Under the pieces are notes generated by a model, which was given only the letters and a program-made list of their open reading frames with translations, was not told where the DNA came from and made no database searches. Of a DNA stretch of 64,000 nt, positions 8,663-17,091 are shown piece by piece. Origin of the DNA: Thiohalocapsa marina (GTDB lineage: Bacteria > Pseudomonadota > Gammaproteobacteria > Chromatiales > Chromatiaceae). The stretch covers positions 186,001 through 250,000 of the forward strand of contig NZ_VWXX01000004.1 in the NCBI RefSeq assembly GCF_008632335.1, written 5' to 3'. The translations under genes and the position numbers were made by a program. The number at the start of each line of letters is the position of its first letter. Positions within the stretch are counted from its first letter, which is position 1.

Positions 8663-9660
8663 GCGTCGGCATCGGCCTGCTGACCGATGTGCTTCTGTCG
8701 GGCACGGTGCTCATGCTCGGGCTCTGGGTCATCCTCACCGCCGATCGACTGCGCGCGGCGATCGGCTTTCTGATCTACGGGCTGCTGGTGGCCCTGGTCT
8801 GGGTGCGCCTGGGCGCGCCGGATGTGGCGCTGACCGAGGCGGCCATCGGCGGTGGCATGATCGGGCTGCTGGTGCTGGGCGCGAGCACCCGGCTACCGCC
8901 GGAGCCGCCGAGATCCCCGGGGGCCCCGGCACGGCCGCGGCGCTGGATACTCCATGTGATTGCTGCGGCGCTGTCGGCAACGGTCGCCCTTGGGCTGGCC
9001 CTGGTGGTGCTGGGGCTGCCGGAGCCCGCGCCCTCGCTGGCGGCAGCGGTGGCCGCCGAACTGCCGGCGACGGCCCTGGAGAATCCGGTCACCGGGGTGC
9101 TGATGGCCTTCCGCGCCGTCGACACCCTGTTCGAGACCGTGGTGCTGGTGCTGGCCCTGATCGCCTTCTGGTCGCTGATTCCGGACGCTGGCTGGAGCCG
9201 GCGCCCGGACTGGCTGCCGCTGCCGCATCCACCTCCGGCCCTGGTGCTGCTGGCGCGGATCCTGTTGCCGATCGGCGTGCTGGTGGCACTGCACCTGTTC
9301 TGGATCGGCGCCAGCCTGCCGGGGGGCAAGTTCCAGGCCGGCGCGCTGCTGGCCGCGCTCTGGGCCCTGGTCATGGTCGCCGGGCTCGCGCGCCCGATTG
9401 CCGCGACGGAGCGGCTGGTGCGGGTGCTGGCCGTGCTCGGCCCGCTGGTGTTCTTCGTCATCGGCCTGGGCGGCCTCTGGCTGGCCGGTGACTTTCTGGC
9501 CTATCCCGAAGGTCTGGAGAAGCCCTTGATCATCATCATCGAGGTGGTGCTGATGCTGTCGGTGGCCGTGATGCTGGGGCTGATCCTGGCCGGACTGCCC
9601 AGCGCCGACACCGCCGTGCGGGCGCCGAAGGCCCGCCCTGGAACGGAAGGACAGCCATGA
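8659..9660 (+). CDS. Mrp antiporter fusion subunit: DUF4040 (MbhD/MrpA C-terminal-like) plus MrpB
   Basis: A 333-residue membrane protein that joins two parts. Residues 1-85 look like the DUF4040/MbhD unit (in other bacteria the C-terminal end of MrpA), with GAPDVALTEAAIGGGMIGLL. The rest contains the MbhE-like stretch with AFRAVDTLFETVVL and then an MnhB domain (residues about 200-320) with ASLPGGKFQAGALLA. So the proton-path end of MrpA and MrpB are made as one chain while the large N-terminal part of MrpA is absent here. It overlaps both neighbours by ATGA, showing tight coupling. The domain split is my reading of the family features, not a search result. Confidence 0.85.
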   Translation: MSVGIGLLTDVLLSGTVLMLGLWVILTADRLRAAIGFLIYGLLVALVWVRLGAPDVALTEAAIGGGMIGLLVLGASTRLPPEPPRSPGAPARPRRWILHVIAAALSATVALGLALVVLGLPEPAPSLAAAVAAELPATALENPVTGVLMAFRAVDTLFETVVLVLALIAFWSLIPDAGWSRRPDWLPLPHPPPALVLLARILLPIGVLVALHLFWIGASLPGGKFQAGALLAALWALVMVAGLARPIAATERLVRVLAVLGPLVFFVIGLGGLWLAGDFLAYPEGLEKPLIIIIEVVLMLSVAVMLGLILAGLPSADTAVRAPKARPGTEGQP

Positions 9661-10022
9661 GCCAGATCACGCTATACGGGCTCCTGGGCTCGGCGCTGGT
9701 CGGGCTGGGGCTCTACGGGCTCATCGTCAGCGCCGATGCGCTGCGCAAGCTCCTTGCCTTCAATCTGCTCGGCAGCGGCGTCTTTCTGCTCTTCGGTGTC
9801 ATCGCCCGGCGCGGCGCGGGCGCCGGCTTCTCTGGCGATCCCATCCCGCAGGCATTGGTCATCACTGGCCTCGTGGTCGCCTTTGCCGCCACCGCGCTGG
9901 CCGTCGGCCTGCTGGTGCGACTGGGGGAGACCGCCGGGCTGGAGGACGTCGACGACGCGCCCGCATCCCCTCGGTCGGCCGCGCCCGAGGATGCGCCCGG
10001 CTCGGCGGGAGGCCCGCAATGA
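9657..10022 (+). CDS. mrpC: Mrp-type Na+/H+ antiporter subunit C (NuoK-like)
   Basis: A 121-residue subunit homologous to NuoK of complex I. Three helices are evident, with FNLLGSGVFLLFG in the second and DPIPQALVITGLVVAFAATALAV leading into and forming the third (the DPIPQALVIT phrase is the family hallmark). The acidic tail after residue 95 is variable. It sits between the DUF4040-MrpB fusion and the first large antiporter-like subunit, as expected for the Mrp order, with ATGA overlaps on both sides. Confidence 0.88.
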   Translation: MSQITLYGLLGSALVGLGLYGLIVSADALRKLLAFNLLGSGVFLLFGVIARRGAGAGFSGDPIPQALVITGLVVAFAATALAVGLLVRLGETAGLEDVDDAPASPRSAAPEDAPGSAGGPQ

Positions 10023-11650
10023 GCGCGGGTCTGATGGACTGGGCCGGCCTGATGTGGATGCTGATGCGGGCCCTGATGCAAGCATTGGTCGGCTGGTCCG
10101 ACGCCCTGCTGGTGGCCTTGCTGGTGCTGCCGGTGCTGGCGATGCTGCTCGGCTTCGCGCTCGGCGGTCGGGCGGCGGAGCGCATTGCCCTCTGGACCCT
10201 GCCCCTCGGGCTCGCCGTGGCGCTGGCGATCGGCGCGCTGGTGCTGCATCAAGGCATGCCACTGGAGTACGCCATGGGCGGCTGGGCGCCGCCGCTCGGC
10301 GTGGCGCTGCGCGTGGACGGGCTGTCCGCCGCCCTGCTGCTGACCACGGCGCTGGTGATCACCGGCGTCGGGCTCTATGCCCGCGCGGATTTCGCGACCC
10401 CGTCCGGGGTTGCCGAGACGCGGGCGTCGCTGGCCTTCTGGACCCTGCTGCTCGGGCTCTGGGCGGCGCTCAATGCCGTCTTCATCGGCCGGGATCTGTT
10501 CAACCTCTATGTGGCCATCGAGCTGCTGACCTTCACGGCGGTGCCGCTGGTTTGCCTGAAGGGCAGCCCCGAAAACCTGCAGGCGGCGCTGCGCTACCTG
10601 TTGTTCGCGCTGCTCGGCTCGGTGCTCTACCTGCTTGGCGTGGCCCTGCTCTACGGCGCCTACGGCACCCTCGACATCGCCCAGCTTGCCGCCGCCGTGC
10701 GCGGCTCCGCGGAGCCGGCCGCGCTGGTGGCGGTGGTGCTCATGACCGCGGGCCTGCTGGCGAAGACCGCGCTGGTGCCGCTGCATCTGTGGCTGCCGCC
10801 GGCCCATGCGGGCGCCCCGGCAGCCGCCAGTGCGGTGCTCTCGGCGCTGGTGGTCAAGGGCTCCTTTTATCTGATCTTCAAGCTCTGGCTGGACCTGCTG
10901 CCGCCCCAGTATGGGCAGCAGATCGCCCAGGGGCTCGGCGCGCTCGGCGCCCTGGCCATCCTCTTCGGCGGCGTCCTGGCCATCCGTCAGACCCGGCTGA
11001 AGATGCTCATCGCCTACTCCACCCTGGCCCAGCTCGGCTATCTGTTCCTGGTCTTTCCGCTCGTGCTCAGTCCGGTGACCCTGCTGGCCGCGACGGGCGA
11101 AGGGACGCCTCCGGCCTGGACCGGCGGCGTTCTGCAGCTGGTCTCCCATGCCTTTGCCAAGGCCTCCATGTTCATGGGGGCGGGGCTCATCGCCATCGCC
11201 ATGGGGCATGACCGCATCGGTGAACTGGGTGGCCTCGTGCGGGTGCTGCCCGTGACCCTGACCGCCTTCGCGCTGGCCGGCCTGTCGCTCATGGGGCTGC
11301 CGCCGAGCGGCGGCTTCGCCGCCAAGTGGCTGCTGCTGCGGGCCGGGCTCGAGACCGGACAGTGGTGGTGGATGCTCGTGATCCTGGGTGGCGGCGTGCT
11401 CACCGGGACCTACCTCTATCGGGTGCTGGCCGTGGCGGGCTTCTCCGGCGGCGAGTCGGCACCGCGGCCGTTGCAGCCAGTGGCGCGCTCGCGGGAGCTC
11501 ATCGTGCTGGGTCTGGCACTGGTCTCGCTCCTGCTCGGACTGCTGCCGCTGTCCTCCTTCGAGGTGCTGAAGATCGGCCGTGAGGGCGATGAGACGGCGG
11601 CCGTCGAGGCCCTGACCCAGCCCGCCATCACCGGAGCAGTCTGGCCATGA
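10019..11650 (+). CDS. mrpD: Proton-conducting antiporter-like subunit D (first copy)
   Basis: A 543-residue polytopic membrane protein of the NuoL/M/N-MrpA/D superfamily. Family marks are the FNLYVAIELLTFTAVPL segment (essential Glu of helix 5), KTALVPLHLWLPPAHAGAPAAAS around residues 245-270, and a later KMLIAYSTLAQLGY with the helix-breaking Lys. About 13-14 helices can be drawn. It should form one of the two ion-translocating barrels of the complex. ATGA overlaps link it to MrpC and to the second antiporter-like subunit. Confidence 0.88.
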   Translation: MSAGLMDWAGLMWMLMRALMQALVGWSDALLVALLVLPVLAMLLGFALGGRAAERIALWTLPLGLAVALAIGALVLHQGMPLEYAMGGWAPPLGVALRVDGLSAALLLTTALVITGVGLYARADFATPSGVAETRASLAFWTLLLGLWAALNAVFIGRDLFNLYVAIELLTFTAVPLVCLKGSPENLQAALRYLLFALLGSVLYLLGVALLYGAYGTLDIAQLAAAVRGSAEPAALVAVVLMTAGLLAKTALVPLHLWLPPAHAGAPAAASAVLSALVVKGSFYLIFKLWLDLLPPQYGQQIAQGLGALGALAILFGGVLAIRQTRLKMLIAYSTLAQLGYLFLVFPLVLSPVTLLAATGEGTPPAWTGGVLQLVSHAFAKASMFMGAGLIAIAMGHDRIGELGGLVRVLPVTLTAFALAGLSLMGLPPSGGFAAKWLLLRAGLETGQWWWMLVILGGGVLTGTYLYRVLAVAGFSGGESAPRPLQPVARSRELIVLGLALVSLLLGLLPLSSFEVLKIGREGDETAAVEALTQPAITGAVWP

Positions 11651-13332
11651 CCACAGCGGTGGTAAAACTGCAGTTGCTGCTGGTCCTTGGTCTGGCGACG
11701 CCCCTGCTCGCCGCCCTGGCCTGCTTGCTGCGTCCGGTGCGGCGGCGGATGTGGCGATTCCTGGGGCTGATTCCGCTCCCGGCCCTGGCCGCGGCGGTGC
11801 TGATAGTGGGCCTGATCGCTGACGGCGAGGTCGGCGCAGTCAGGCTGTCGCTGGACCCGGAGGGACTTGCCATCGGCCTCGTCGCCGACCGCGCCGGCGC
11901 TGTGCTGCTGGGCGTGGCCGCGTTGCTCTGGGCCGCGGCGGGCGTCTATGCCGGGCCGATGCTGCGGGACTCCCCGAACCGCGGCCGCTTCACCCTGTTC
12001 TGGCTGCTGACGCTGACCGGCAGTCTGGGGGTCTTCGTGACCGCCGATCTGCTCAGCTTCTATCTGACCTATGCCCTGGTCAGCCTGGCCGTGTTCGGGC
12101 TCATCGCCCATACCGACACCGCCTTCGCCCGCCGCGCCACCAGCCTCTATCTGCTGCTCGCCATCCTCGGCGAGATCGCCCTCCTGCTCGCCTTCGTGCT
12201 GCTCGCGGACGCGCATCCGGGCACCAGCCTCGATATCGGCAGCACGGTGGCGGCGCTCGGCGATTCGCCCTGGTACGCGATCACCATGACCCTGCTGCTG
12301 ATCGGCTTCGCGCTCAAGCTGGCGCTGGTGCCGGTGCATGTCTGGATGCCGCTGGCGCACACCGCGGCGCCCTTCCCTGCCTCGGCCATCCTCAGCGGCG
12401 TCGCCGTCAAGGCCGGCGTCATCGGCCTCATCCGCTTCCTGCCGTTGGAGACCGGCGCAGCCGTCGGGGGCCCGATCTGGGGTGATGCCCTGCTCATCCT
12501 TGGCCTGACGACGGCCTTCTATGGCGTGGCCATGGGCATCACTCAGGACTACGCGAAGACCGTCCTTGCCTATTCCACCGTCAGCCAGATGGGCCTGATC
12601 GCCGCGGCGACCGGGCTCGCGCTGCGCGGCGCCGAACCCGCCGCGGTGTCGCTGCTGACCCTGTACGCGGTCCATCACCTGCTGGCCAAGGGGGCGCTGT
12701 TCCTCGGGGTCGGGGTCATGACCGAGGCCGTCACCGGCCGCCGCTGGCCGGTCCTGCTCATGGCCGCCCTGCTCGGCCTGGGCATCGCCGGCCTTCCGCT
12801 GACCGGCGGCGCCGCGGCCAAGCTCGCCCTCAAGCCGCTGTTCGACGAGGCCGGGCTCGGCCTGCTCGCGGCCCTGTCATCCGCCGGCTCCGCGCTCCTG
12901 ATGCTGCACTTCGCGCGCCTGCTCTGGCGCAGCGAGCGCCCGGCGGTCAGCGATGGGGCGTTCTGGCGCCTGCTGCCCTGGTGGGTCATGGCGCTCGCGG
13001 CGCTGCTGCTGCCCTGGACGTTATTGCCATTGCTCGGTCTGGGTGCCCCTGAGACCTGGCTGGCCGCCTCACTGGCCCCGACCGCCCTCTGGAAGGCGCT
13101 CTGGCCGCTGTTGCTTGGCGTCGCAGCAGCGCTGGCACTGGGCCGCTGGGGCCACCGGCTGCCGCGGGTGCCTGCCGGCGACATCCTGGTGCTCGGGGCG
13201 CCCGCCGCGCGCCTTGCCGCTGCCATCGGCGCCGCCGCCGAGGCGCTGGACACGCAACTCCGTCAGTGGCAAGTCGCCGGCATCATGCTGCTCCTCATCG
13301 CCCTGCTGCTCTGGGGCGCCGTGGCGCCTTGA
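11647..13332 (+). CDS. Proton-conducting antiporter-like subunit (second copy, stands in for MrpA)
   Basis: A 561-residue protein of the same superfamily as the preceding gene. It has FYLTYALVSLAVFGLI in place of the helix-5 Glu segment, LKLALVPVHVWMPLAHTAAPFPAS with the conserved Lys and His, and KTVLAYSTVSQMGL. A second NuoL/M/N-like chain is required for a working Mrp complex, and here it is a separate MrpD-like protein rather than MrpA. The segment equivalent to the helix-5 acidic residue reads LLSFYLTYALV, so the usual Glu appears replaced; this should be checked by alignment. It is the last gene of the operon. Confidence 0.82.
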   Translation: MTTAVVKLQLLLVLGLATPLLAALACLLRPVRRRMWRFLGLIPLPALAAAVLIVGLIADGEVGAVRLSLDPEGLAIGLVADRAGAVLLGVAALLWAAAGVYAGPMLRDSPNRGRFTLFWLLTLTGSLGVFVTADLLSFYLTYALVSLAVFGLIAHTDTAFARRATSLYLLLAILGEIALLLAFVLLADAHPGTSLDIGSTVAALGDSPWYAITMTLLLIGFALKLALVPVHVWMPLAHTAAPFPASAILSGVAVKAGVIGLIRFLPLETGAAVGGPIWGDALLILGLTTAFYGVAMGITQDYAKTVLAYSTVSQMGLIAAATGLALRGAEPAAVSLLTLYAVHHLLAKGALFLGVGVMTEAVTGRRWPVLLMAALLGLGIAGLPLTGGAAAKLALKPLFDEAGLGLLAALSSAGSALLMLHFARLLWRSERPAVSDGAFWRLLPWWVMALAALLLPWTLLPLLGLGAPETWLAASLAPTALWKALWPLLLGVAAALALGRWGHRLPRVPAGDILVLGAPAARLAAAIGAAAEALDTQLRQWQVAGIMLLLIALLLWGAVAP

Positions 13333-13689
13333 ATCCTCTGCCTAAATGGAGCAGTCTGCGTCCAGCCGCCACACGCCAGCGGTGCCAAGTCAGGCGCTTG
13401 GCCGATTTCTTCACGGATCGGGCGCTCACCCGTGGGGTGAAAGGCAAAGGCAAACTAGCCCCGAACGACTTGGATCCAGCCTGAGGGCGTCCTCTCGACG
13501 GTCTGGCGCCGATTGAGCGACCGTCGGACGCAGTTTCGATTGTCGATGCGGGATTACAGGGTCTGAACGACGCGTTCAGCCAAGCCGGTTGAGCGAGCGC
13601 AAAGCCACTTGCTGCTACGCATGGTGGCTGAGCCTTGCCGAATCGACCGGTGTAAAATTCTCAGGAAACTTGAGTTTCGGAGAGGGTAC
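13333..13689. other. Intergenic region, no gene seen
   Basis: About 357 bases between the antiporter operon and the Uma2 gene. Small frames exist but none has a plausible start, ribosome site and protein-like composition. No strong terminator with a T-run follows the operon. The last 15 bases hold a GGAGAGGG just ahead of ATG 13690. Confidence 0.5.
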
Positions 13690-14256
13690 ATGCCACAAGC
13701 CGCGCTGCAACAGCCATTCGACCCTGAGGCCTATCTGGCCTGGGAGGCCGAACAGCCCGACAAGCACGAGTATTGGCGCGGCGAGGTCTTTGCCATGGTG
13801 GGGGCACGGCGCGAGCATGTCGTGGTCGCTGGAAACCTCTACGCCAGCTTGAAGCAGCGCCTGCGCGGCGGCCCCTGCCAAGCCTATATCTCAGACATGA
13901 AGCTGCGCGTCGCCGCTGCGGAGGCCTACTTCTACCCAGATGTCACCGTCTCCTGCGATCCGCGCGATCATTCGGCAGAGGGCTATCTGGAGCATCCCAC
14001 GCTGATCATCGAGGTCCTGTCCGAGGGCACCGCCGCCTTCGACCGCGGCGACAAGTTCGCCGCCTATCGCACCCTGCCCTCGCTGCAGGAATACGTCCTC
14101 GTGGATATCCCCGCGCGGCGGCTGGAGAGCTTTCGCCGCACCGGCGCCGTCGAGTGGCTGCTGCATGACTACCGGGCCGAGGATGACGACTGTCGCTTCG
14201 CGTCCCTGGATATCTCGATCCCGTTCGACGAGATCTTCGAAAACCTGACGCCATGA
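13690..14256 (+). CDS. Uma2 family protein (DUF820 restriction-like nuclease fold)
   Basis: A 188-residue member of the Uma2/DUF820 family, PD-(D/E)XK-like proteins that are abundant in cyanobacteria and purple sulfur bacteria and whose job is unknown. The N-terminal LAWEAEQPDKHEYWRGEVFAMV, the core acidic positions in YPDVTVSC and LIIEVLSEGT, and the D-KFAAYRTLPSLQEYVLVD stretch are typical of the fold. The ATG at 13690 follows GGAGAGGG; a longer frame exists upstream but is not protein-like. A second family member lies at 57562-58155. Neighbours give no hint of function. Confidence 0.85.
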   Translation: MPQAALQQPFDPEAYLAWEAEQPDKHEYWRGEVFAMVGARREHVVVAGNLYASLKQRLRGGPCQAYISDMKLRVAAAEAYFYPDVTVSCDPRDHSAEGYLEHPTLIIEVLSEGTAAFDRGDKFAAYRTLPSLQEYVLVDIPARRLESFRRTGAVEWLLHDYRAEDDDCRFASLDISIPFDEIFENLTP

Positions 14257-14552
14257 CGGTGACACCAACCGCCTTGGCCATCACCCAGCGCCGTGGCCGC
14301 GGAGCGGAATTGCCGAGCATGTTGCTGCGGCTTCAGCCGCATGCCGAGCGCTCGCAATGGCCGGCCCGAGCAGCCACGCCGGCGCCACCAAGGCCGCGCC
14401 TTTCGACTGCATGTCGCTGAACAGCGCGTACTTGTCGAACGCATCCTCAAAGGTGACGAGATCGGCATCGAGACTTCGACGATGAACGGCCTGCAGAGCC
14501 AGCGCGGTCTGAAGATACCCGCGAGCCCTGCAGACAGTCGAGCAGCGATTGT

Positions 14553-15080
14553 TTAACCGCAGGCGCCCGTGCAGCGCACGACCACGCGCGCGCAGTTGAG
14601 GGTGGCGATTTCGGGTGCCGATGAGGCGAGGGTGCCGCTGCCGGTATGCACCTGGCTGGCGTTGTTGCACTGGGGCCGAGGGCTGGTGAAGGCTGTCGGC
14701 GTGGACCAGTTGACACCGGAGCAGTCGGCATTGCCGGTGCCGAAGCGTAGCCCGACCTCGTAGCTGGCGCAGCGCAGGCGAGGATGCGTGACCTCGACGC
14801 GCAGGGTCCAGTCGCCGCTGGGCGTGAGGCTGCCGCGCACGCCGGGGGCCTGGAAGTTGCGTGCCGCTGTGGTCGGGGCGGAGCCGGATGCAAGCAATGG
14901 CAGGTCAAATTGACGCACCAACCGCGCGGTCTGCCCAGCCTGTTCGGTCTCGCCCTGGCTTGCATCCTGGCTCATGTCGGTTGAGGCGCAGCCGAGCGTC
15001 ATCATCGCCACCGTGACCAAGGGAAGTAGCCTGATCGAACCGCTGAAGCGGGTGCGCAAGTTTGGTTGTGAGTCGCTCAT
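14553..15080 (-). CDS. Putative lipoprotein of unknown function
   Basis: A 175-residue protein with a short basic N-terminus, a hydrophobic stretch and a lipobox MTLGC that places Cys near residue 31, so it is probably a lipid-anchored envelope protein. The mature part is rich in Ser, Thr and Ala and has six cysteines, several near the C-terminus (NCARVVVRCTGACG), which suggests disulfides. I do not recognise a family. ATG 15080 follows AGGAG with good spacing. It is the last of a minus-strand envelope group beginning with the baeRF-like gene at 18213, though a 30-base gap separates it from the small gene upstream. Confidence 0.6.
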   Translation of the reverse strand: MSDSQPNLRTRFSGSIRLLPLVTVAMMTLGCASTDMSQDASQGETEQAGQTARLVRQFDLPLLASGSAPTTAARNFQAPGVRGSLTPSGDWTLRVEVTHPRLRCASYEVGLRFGTGNADCSGVNWSTPTAFTSPRPQCNNASQVHTGSGTLASSAPEIATLNCARVVVRCTGACG

Positions 15081-15110
15081 TGCCGTCTCCTGAAGCTTGA
15101 TTGCCTCGGA

Positions 15111-15428
15111 TTATACCCATGGCGTGTCGGAATGCCTTTGGGTAGCCCAAGGAGACGCCGTCGCCGGGCGTCCTCGAAGTGCTCGCGCCGCTCGAGCCAG
15201 ATCCGCAGTCGGTTGGCGCAATGCGAGGCCGAAGCCATCTTCGGGCGCCAGCATGACCTCCGGGAACCAGAGATCGAGCTGATCGTGGACCAGCGTTCGC
15301 AGCGCGCGCTCTTCGGACGGGTGCAGCTCGGCCCGGAGGGTCCAGGCCGCTGCAATGAGCAGCAGAACGACGGCGCCCTGGATCAGACGCCGCCGGGGTC
15401 GACGCGGCCAACTCGAGGAGTCAGCCAA
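15111..15428 (-). CDS. Small single-helix membrane protein, unknown
   Basis: A 105-residue frame starting at TTG 15428, six bases after the DUF1269 gene ends. It has a basic N-terminus (WPRRPRRRL), one hydrophobic helix (about 16-32) and a soluble tail with EERALRTLVHDQLDLWFPEVML. The arrangement suggests translation coupled to DUF1269, but there is no clear ribosome site and the start is a rare codon. I cannot assign a family. Confidence 0.4.
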   Translation of the reverse strand: MADSSSWPRRPRRRLIQGAVVLLLIAAAWTLRAELHPSEERALRTLVHDQLDLWFPEVMLAPEDGFGLALRQPTADLARAARALRGRPATASPWATQRHSDTPWV

Positions 15429-15434
15429 GAAGGG

Positions 15435-15938
15435 TCAGGCCGTGGTGCCCTGCTCTTCGAGGAAGGCGCGCAGGGTGTCTTCGCGATCCTTGTCCAGCGA
15501 GGTCTGCAGGACCTTGCCCTTGCCCTTGAAGGCGGACAGGCCCTCGAGCACCTTGTCCGCGGTGACCTTGCGTACCAGGATGAACACGGCGGCGCAGCCG
15601 GGTTTGAAGTTTTCGGCCAGCTCCTTCATGAACCTGTCGTTGATGCCGATATCCGACAGCCGCCCCGACAGGGCGCCGGCACCAGCACCGAGCGCCGCGC
15701 CCAGCAGCGGATTGAGAAAGAGCATGCCGATCAGCATGCCCCAGAAGCCGCCGCCGACGGCGCCGGCCGAGGTCAGGTTGACGGCCTGATGCAGCTTGAC
15801 CTTGCCCTTTTCGTCCCTGGTGGTGACGACGACGTCTTCGAGGTCGATCAGGTAGGACTTTTGCAACTTGGCAAGTTCCGCGCGCAGCTCGAAGGCCAGT
15901 TGGTCATCGGGAAAGGCAACGACAATCAAATCGCTCAT
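15435..15938 (-). CDS. DUF1269 domain membrane protein
   Basis: A 167-residue DUF1269 protein: an N-terminal ferredoxin-like stretch beginning MSDLIVVAFPDDQLAFELRA, the phrase DLEDVVVTTRDEKGKVKLHQ, and a glycine-rich membrane hairpin (GGGFWGMLIGMLFLNPLLGAALGAGAG) written here in parts as GGGFWGMLIGMLF and NPLLGAALGAGAG. The C-terminal half resumes the soluble fold. Members are common next to stress and envelope genes; the function is not known. It lies 32 bases downstream of the phospholipase A gene on the same strand, so the two may be co-transcribed. Confidence 0.85.
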   Translation of the reverse strand: MSDLIVVAFPDDQLAFELRAELAKLQKSYLIDLEDVVVTTRDEKGKVKLHQAVNLTSAGAVGGGFWGMLIGMLFLNPLLGAALGAGAGALSGRLSDIGINDRFMKELAENFKPGCAAVFILVRKVTADKVLEGLSAFKGKGKVLQTSLDKDREDTLRAFLEEQGTTA

Positions 15939-15970
15939 GACAGGCTCCGTTCTCTCTGGTTAAGGATGGT

Positions 15971-17077
15971 TCACAAGGAATCGTTCAGGGCGATGCCGGC
16001 ACCGATGGTGTTCTGCCGCCAGTTGTAGTCGATCAGGCTGTCGCCATAGCCGGTAAAGCCGCGCAGGTAGAAACGCAGCGGGCCGAGCAGCTTGGGCGTC
16101 ATCCAGGTCAGCTCGGCCGAGCCCTTGCCGGTGCTCGGGTTGCCGCGACCCATGAGCGAGAAGCTGTGGTCGCGCCATTTGAAGTAAGCGGTGATGTCGC
16201 CGTAGCCCATATAGTCGGTGATGTCGGGGTTGTCGTCGTCCGAGTCTTCGTCGTCGAGGCGGATCCAGGGGCGCAGGATGAGGGCGAAGTCGCCGCGCTC
16301 GATGCCGAAGCTGACGATGAGCCGGTCCCAGCTTCGCGAGATGGGATCGGAGCGACCGTTCGACTGGTGGTTGTAGCCGATGTTCAGCAGATTCCAGTCG
16401 AAGCCGGCAAACTGGATGCCCGGCCGGTAGCTGAGCATGAGCTCGGGCATGTAGTTGGTGTCGCGAAAAGGGCTCGAGATGGCGTCGTTGTAGACCTGCC
16501 ACTGGCTCATCTGGGTGTAGGCCGCCCAGACGCCCCAGCGCCGGTCCTCGGTGGCCCACATACGGAACTTGAAGCTGATCTGGAAGCGGGCCTCGATGGA
16601 GTCCAGCGCCTGGTCCTCGACCTCCAGCGCATTGAAGATGGGCGTAAAGGGGTGCTCGTTGATGCGGTCCGTATAGTTCGCGAAGAGCAGGTAGTTACGC
16701 TGATACAGCGAGATGCCGTAGCGCACCGAGTCCGGGTCGAATCCCCAGGCCTTGTCGATCAGCGACGGCTCACGCAGGGGCTCGGTCACTCGCCGCCCTC
16801 CGGCATCCGGTGCCGCGGCGGCCGACAGGGGCGCCGAGACCGGCTGGCTGTCGGTCACGGACATGGGCGCCGCTGGACCGCCGCTGAGGCGGTCATAACA
16901 GGCAAGGCGCGCCTGGTCGGACAGGATCGCGGCGCAGTCGGCGAGCGCGGTCGTTGCAATCGCCGCCTGAGCCGGATTGCCGGCCCAGGGCGCCAGCATC
17001 GCGAATAGCAGCAGACCGAGCCCCCAGGTCTCCGGTCTCGGCGCGCAGACGCGATGGTCATTGGAAGGACGGGTCAT
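15971..17077 (-). CDS. pldA: Outer-membrane phospholipase A (OMPLA)
   Basis: A 368-residue outer-membrane enzyme that removes acyl chains from phospholipids misplaced in the outer leaflet. It has a signal peptide (to about residue 38), a linker with Pro/Ala-rich sequence, then the OMPLA beta-barrel. The catalytic motif YNHQSNGRSDPISRSWDR gives the His-Ser pair (NHQSNG) with the following Ser/Asn ligands for Ca2+. Barrel-like alternating strands run to the C-terminus, which ends in aromatic-poor NDSL rather than a typical terminal Phe. The N-terminal linker is longer than in E. coli PldA. ATG 17077 is preceded by a G-rich stretch. Confidence 0.88.
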   Translation of the reverse strand: MTRPSNDHRVCAPRPETWGLGLLLFAMLAPWAGNPAQAAIATTALADCAAILSDQARLACYDRLSGGPAAPMSVTDSQPVSAPLSAAAAPDAGGRRVTEPLREPSLIDKAWGFDPDSVRYGISLYQRNYLLFANYTDRINEHPFTPIFNALEVEDQALDSIEARFQISFKFRMWATEDRRWGVWAAYTQMSQWQVYNDAISSPFRDTNYMPELMLSYRPGIQFAGFDWNLLNIGYNHQSNGRSDPISRSWDRLIVSFGIERGDFALILRPWIRLDDEDSDDDNPDITDYMGYGDITAYFKWRDHSFSLMGRGNPSTGKGSAELTWMTPKLLGPLRFYLRGFTGYGDSLIDYNWRQNTIGAGIALNDSL

Positions 17078-17091
17078 ATGGCCCCGTAAGC

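Noticed and set aside
14281-14670. A minus-strand frame with LQTALALQAVHRRSLDADLV and an acidic stretch after it
   Set aside because: It looks a little protein-like and may be a gene remnant, but there is no plausible start and it overlaps the lipoprotein gene in another frame; no family recognised.
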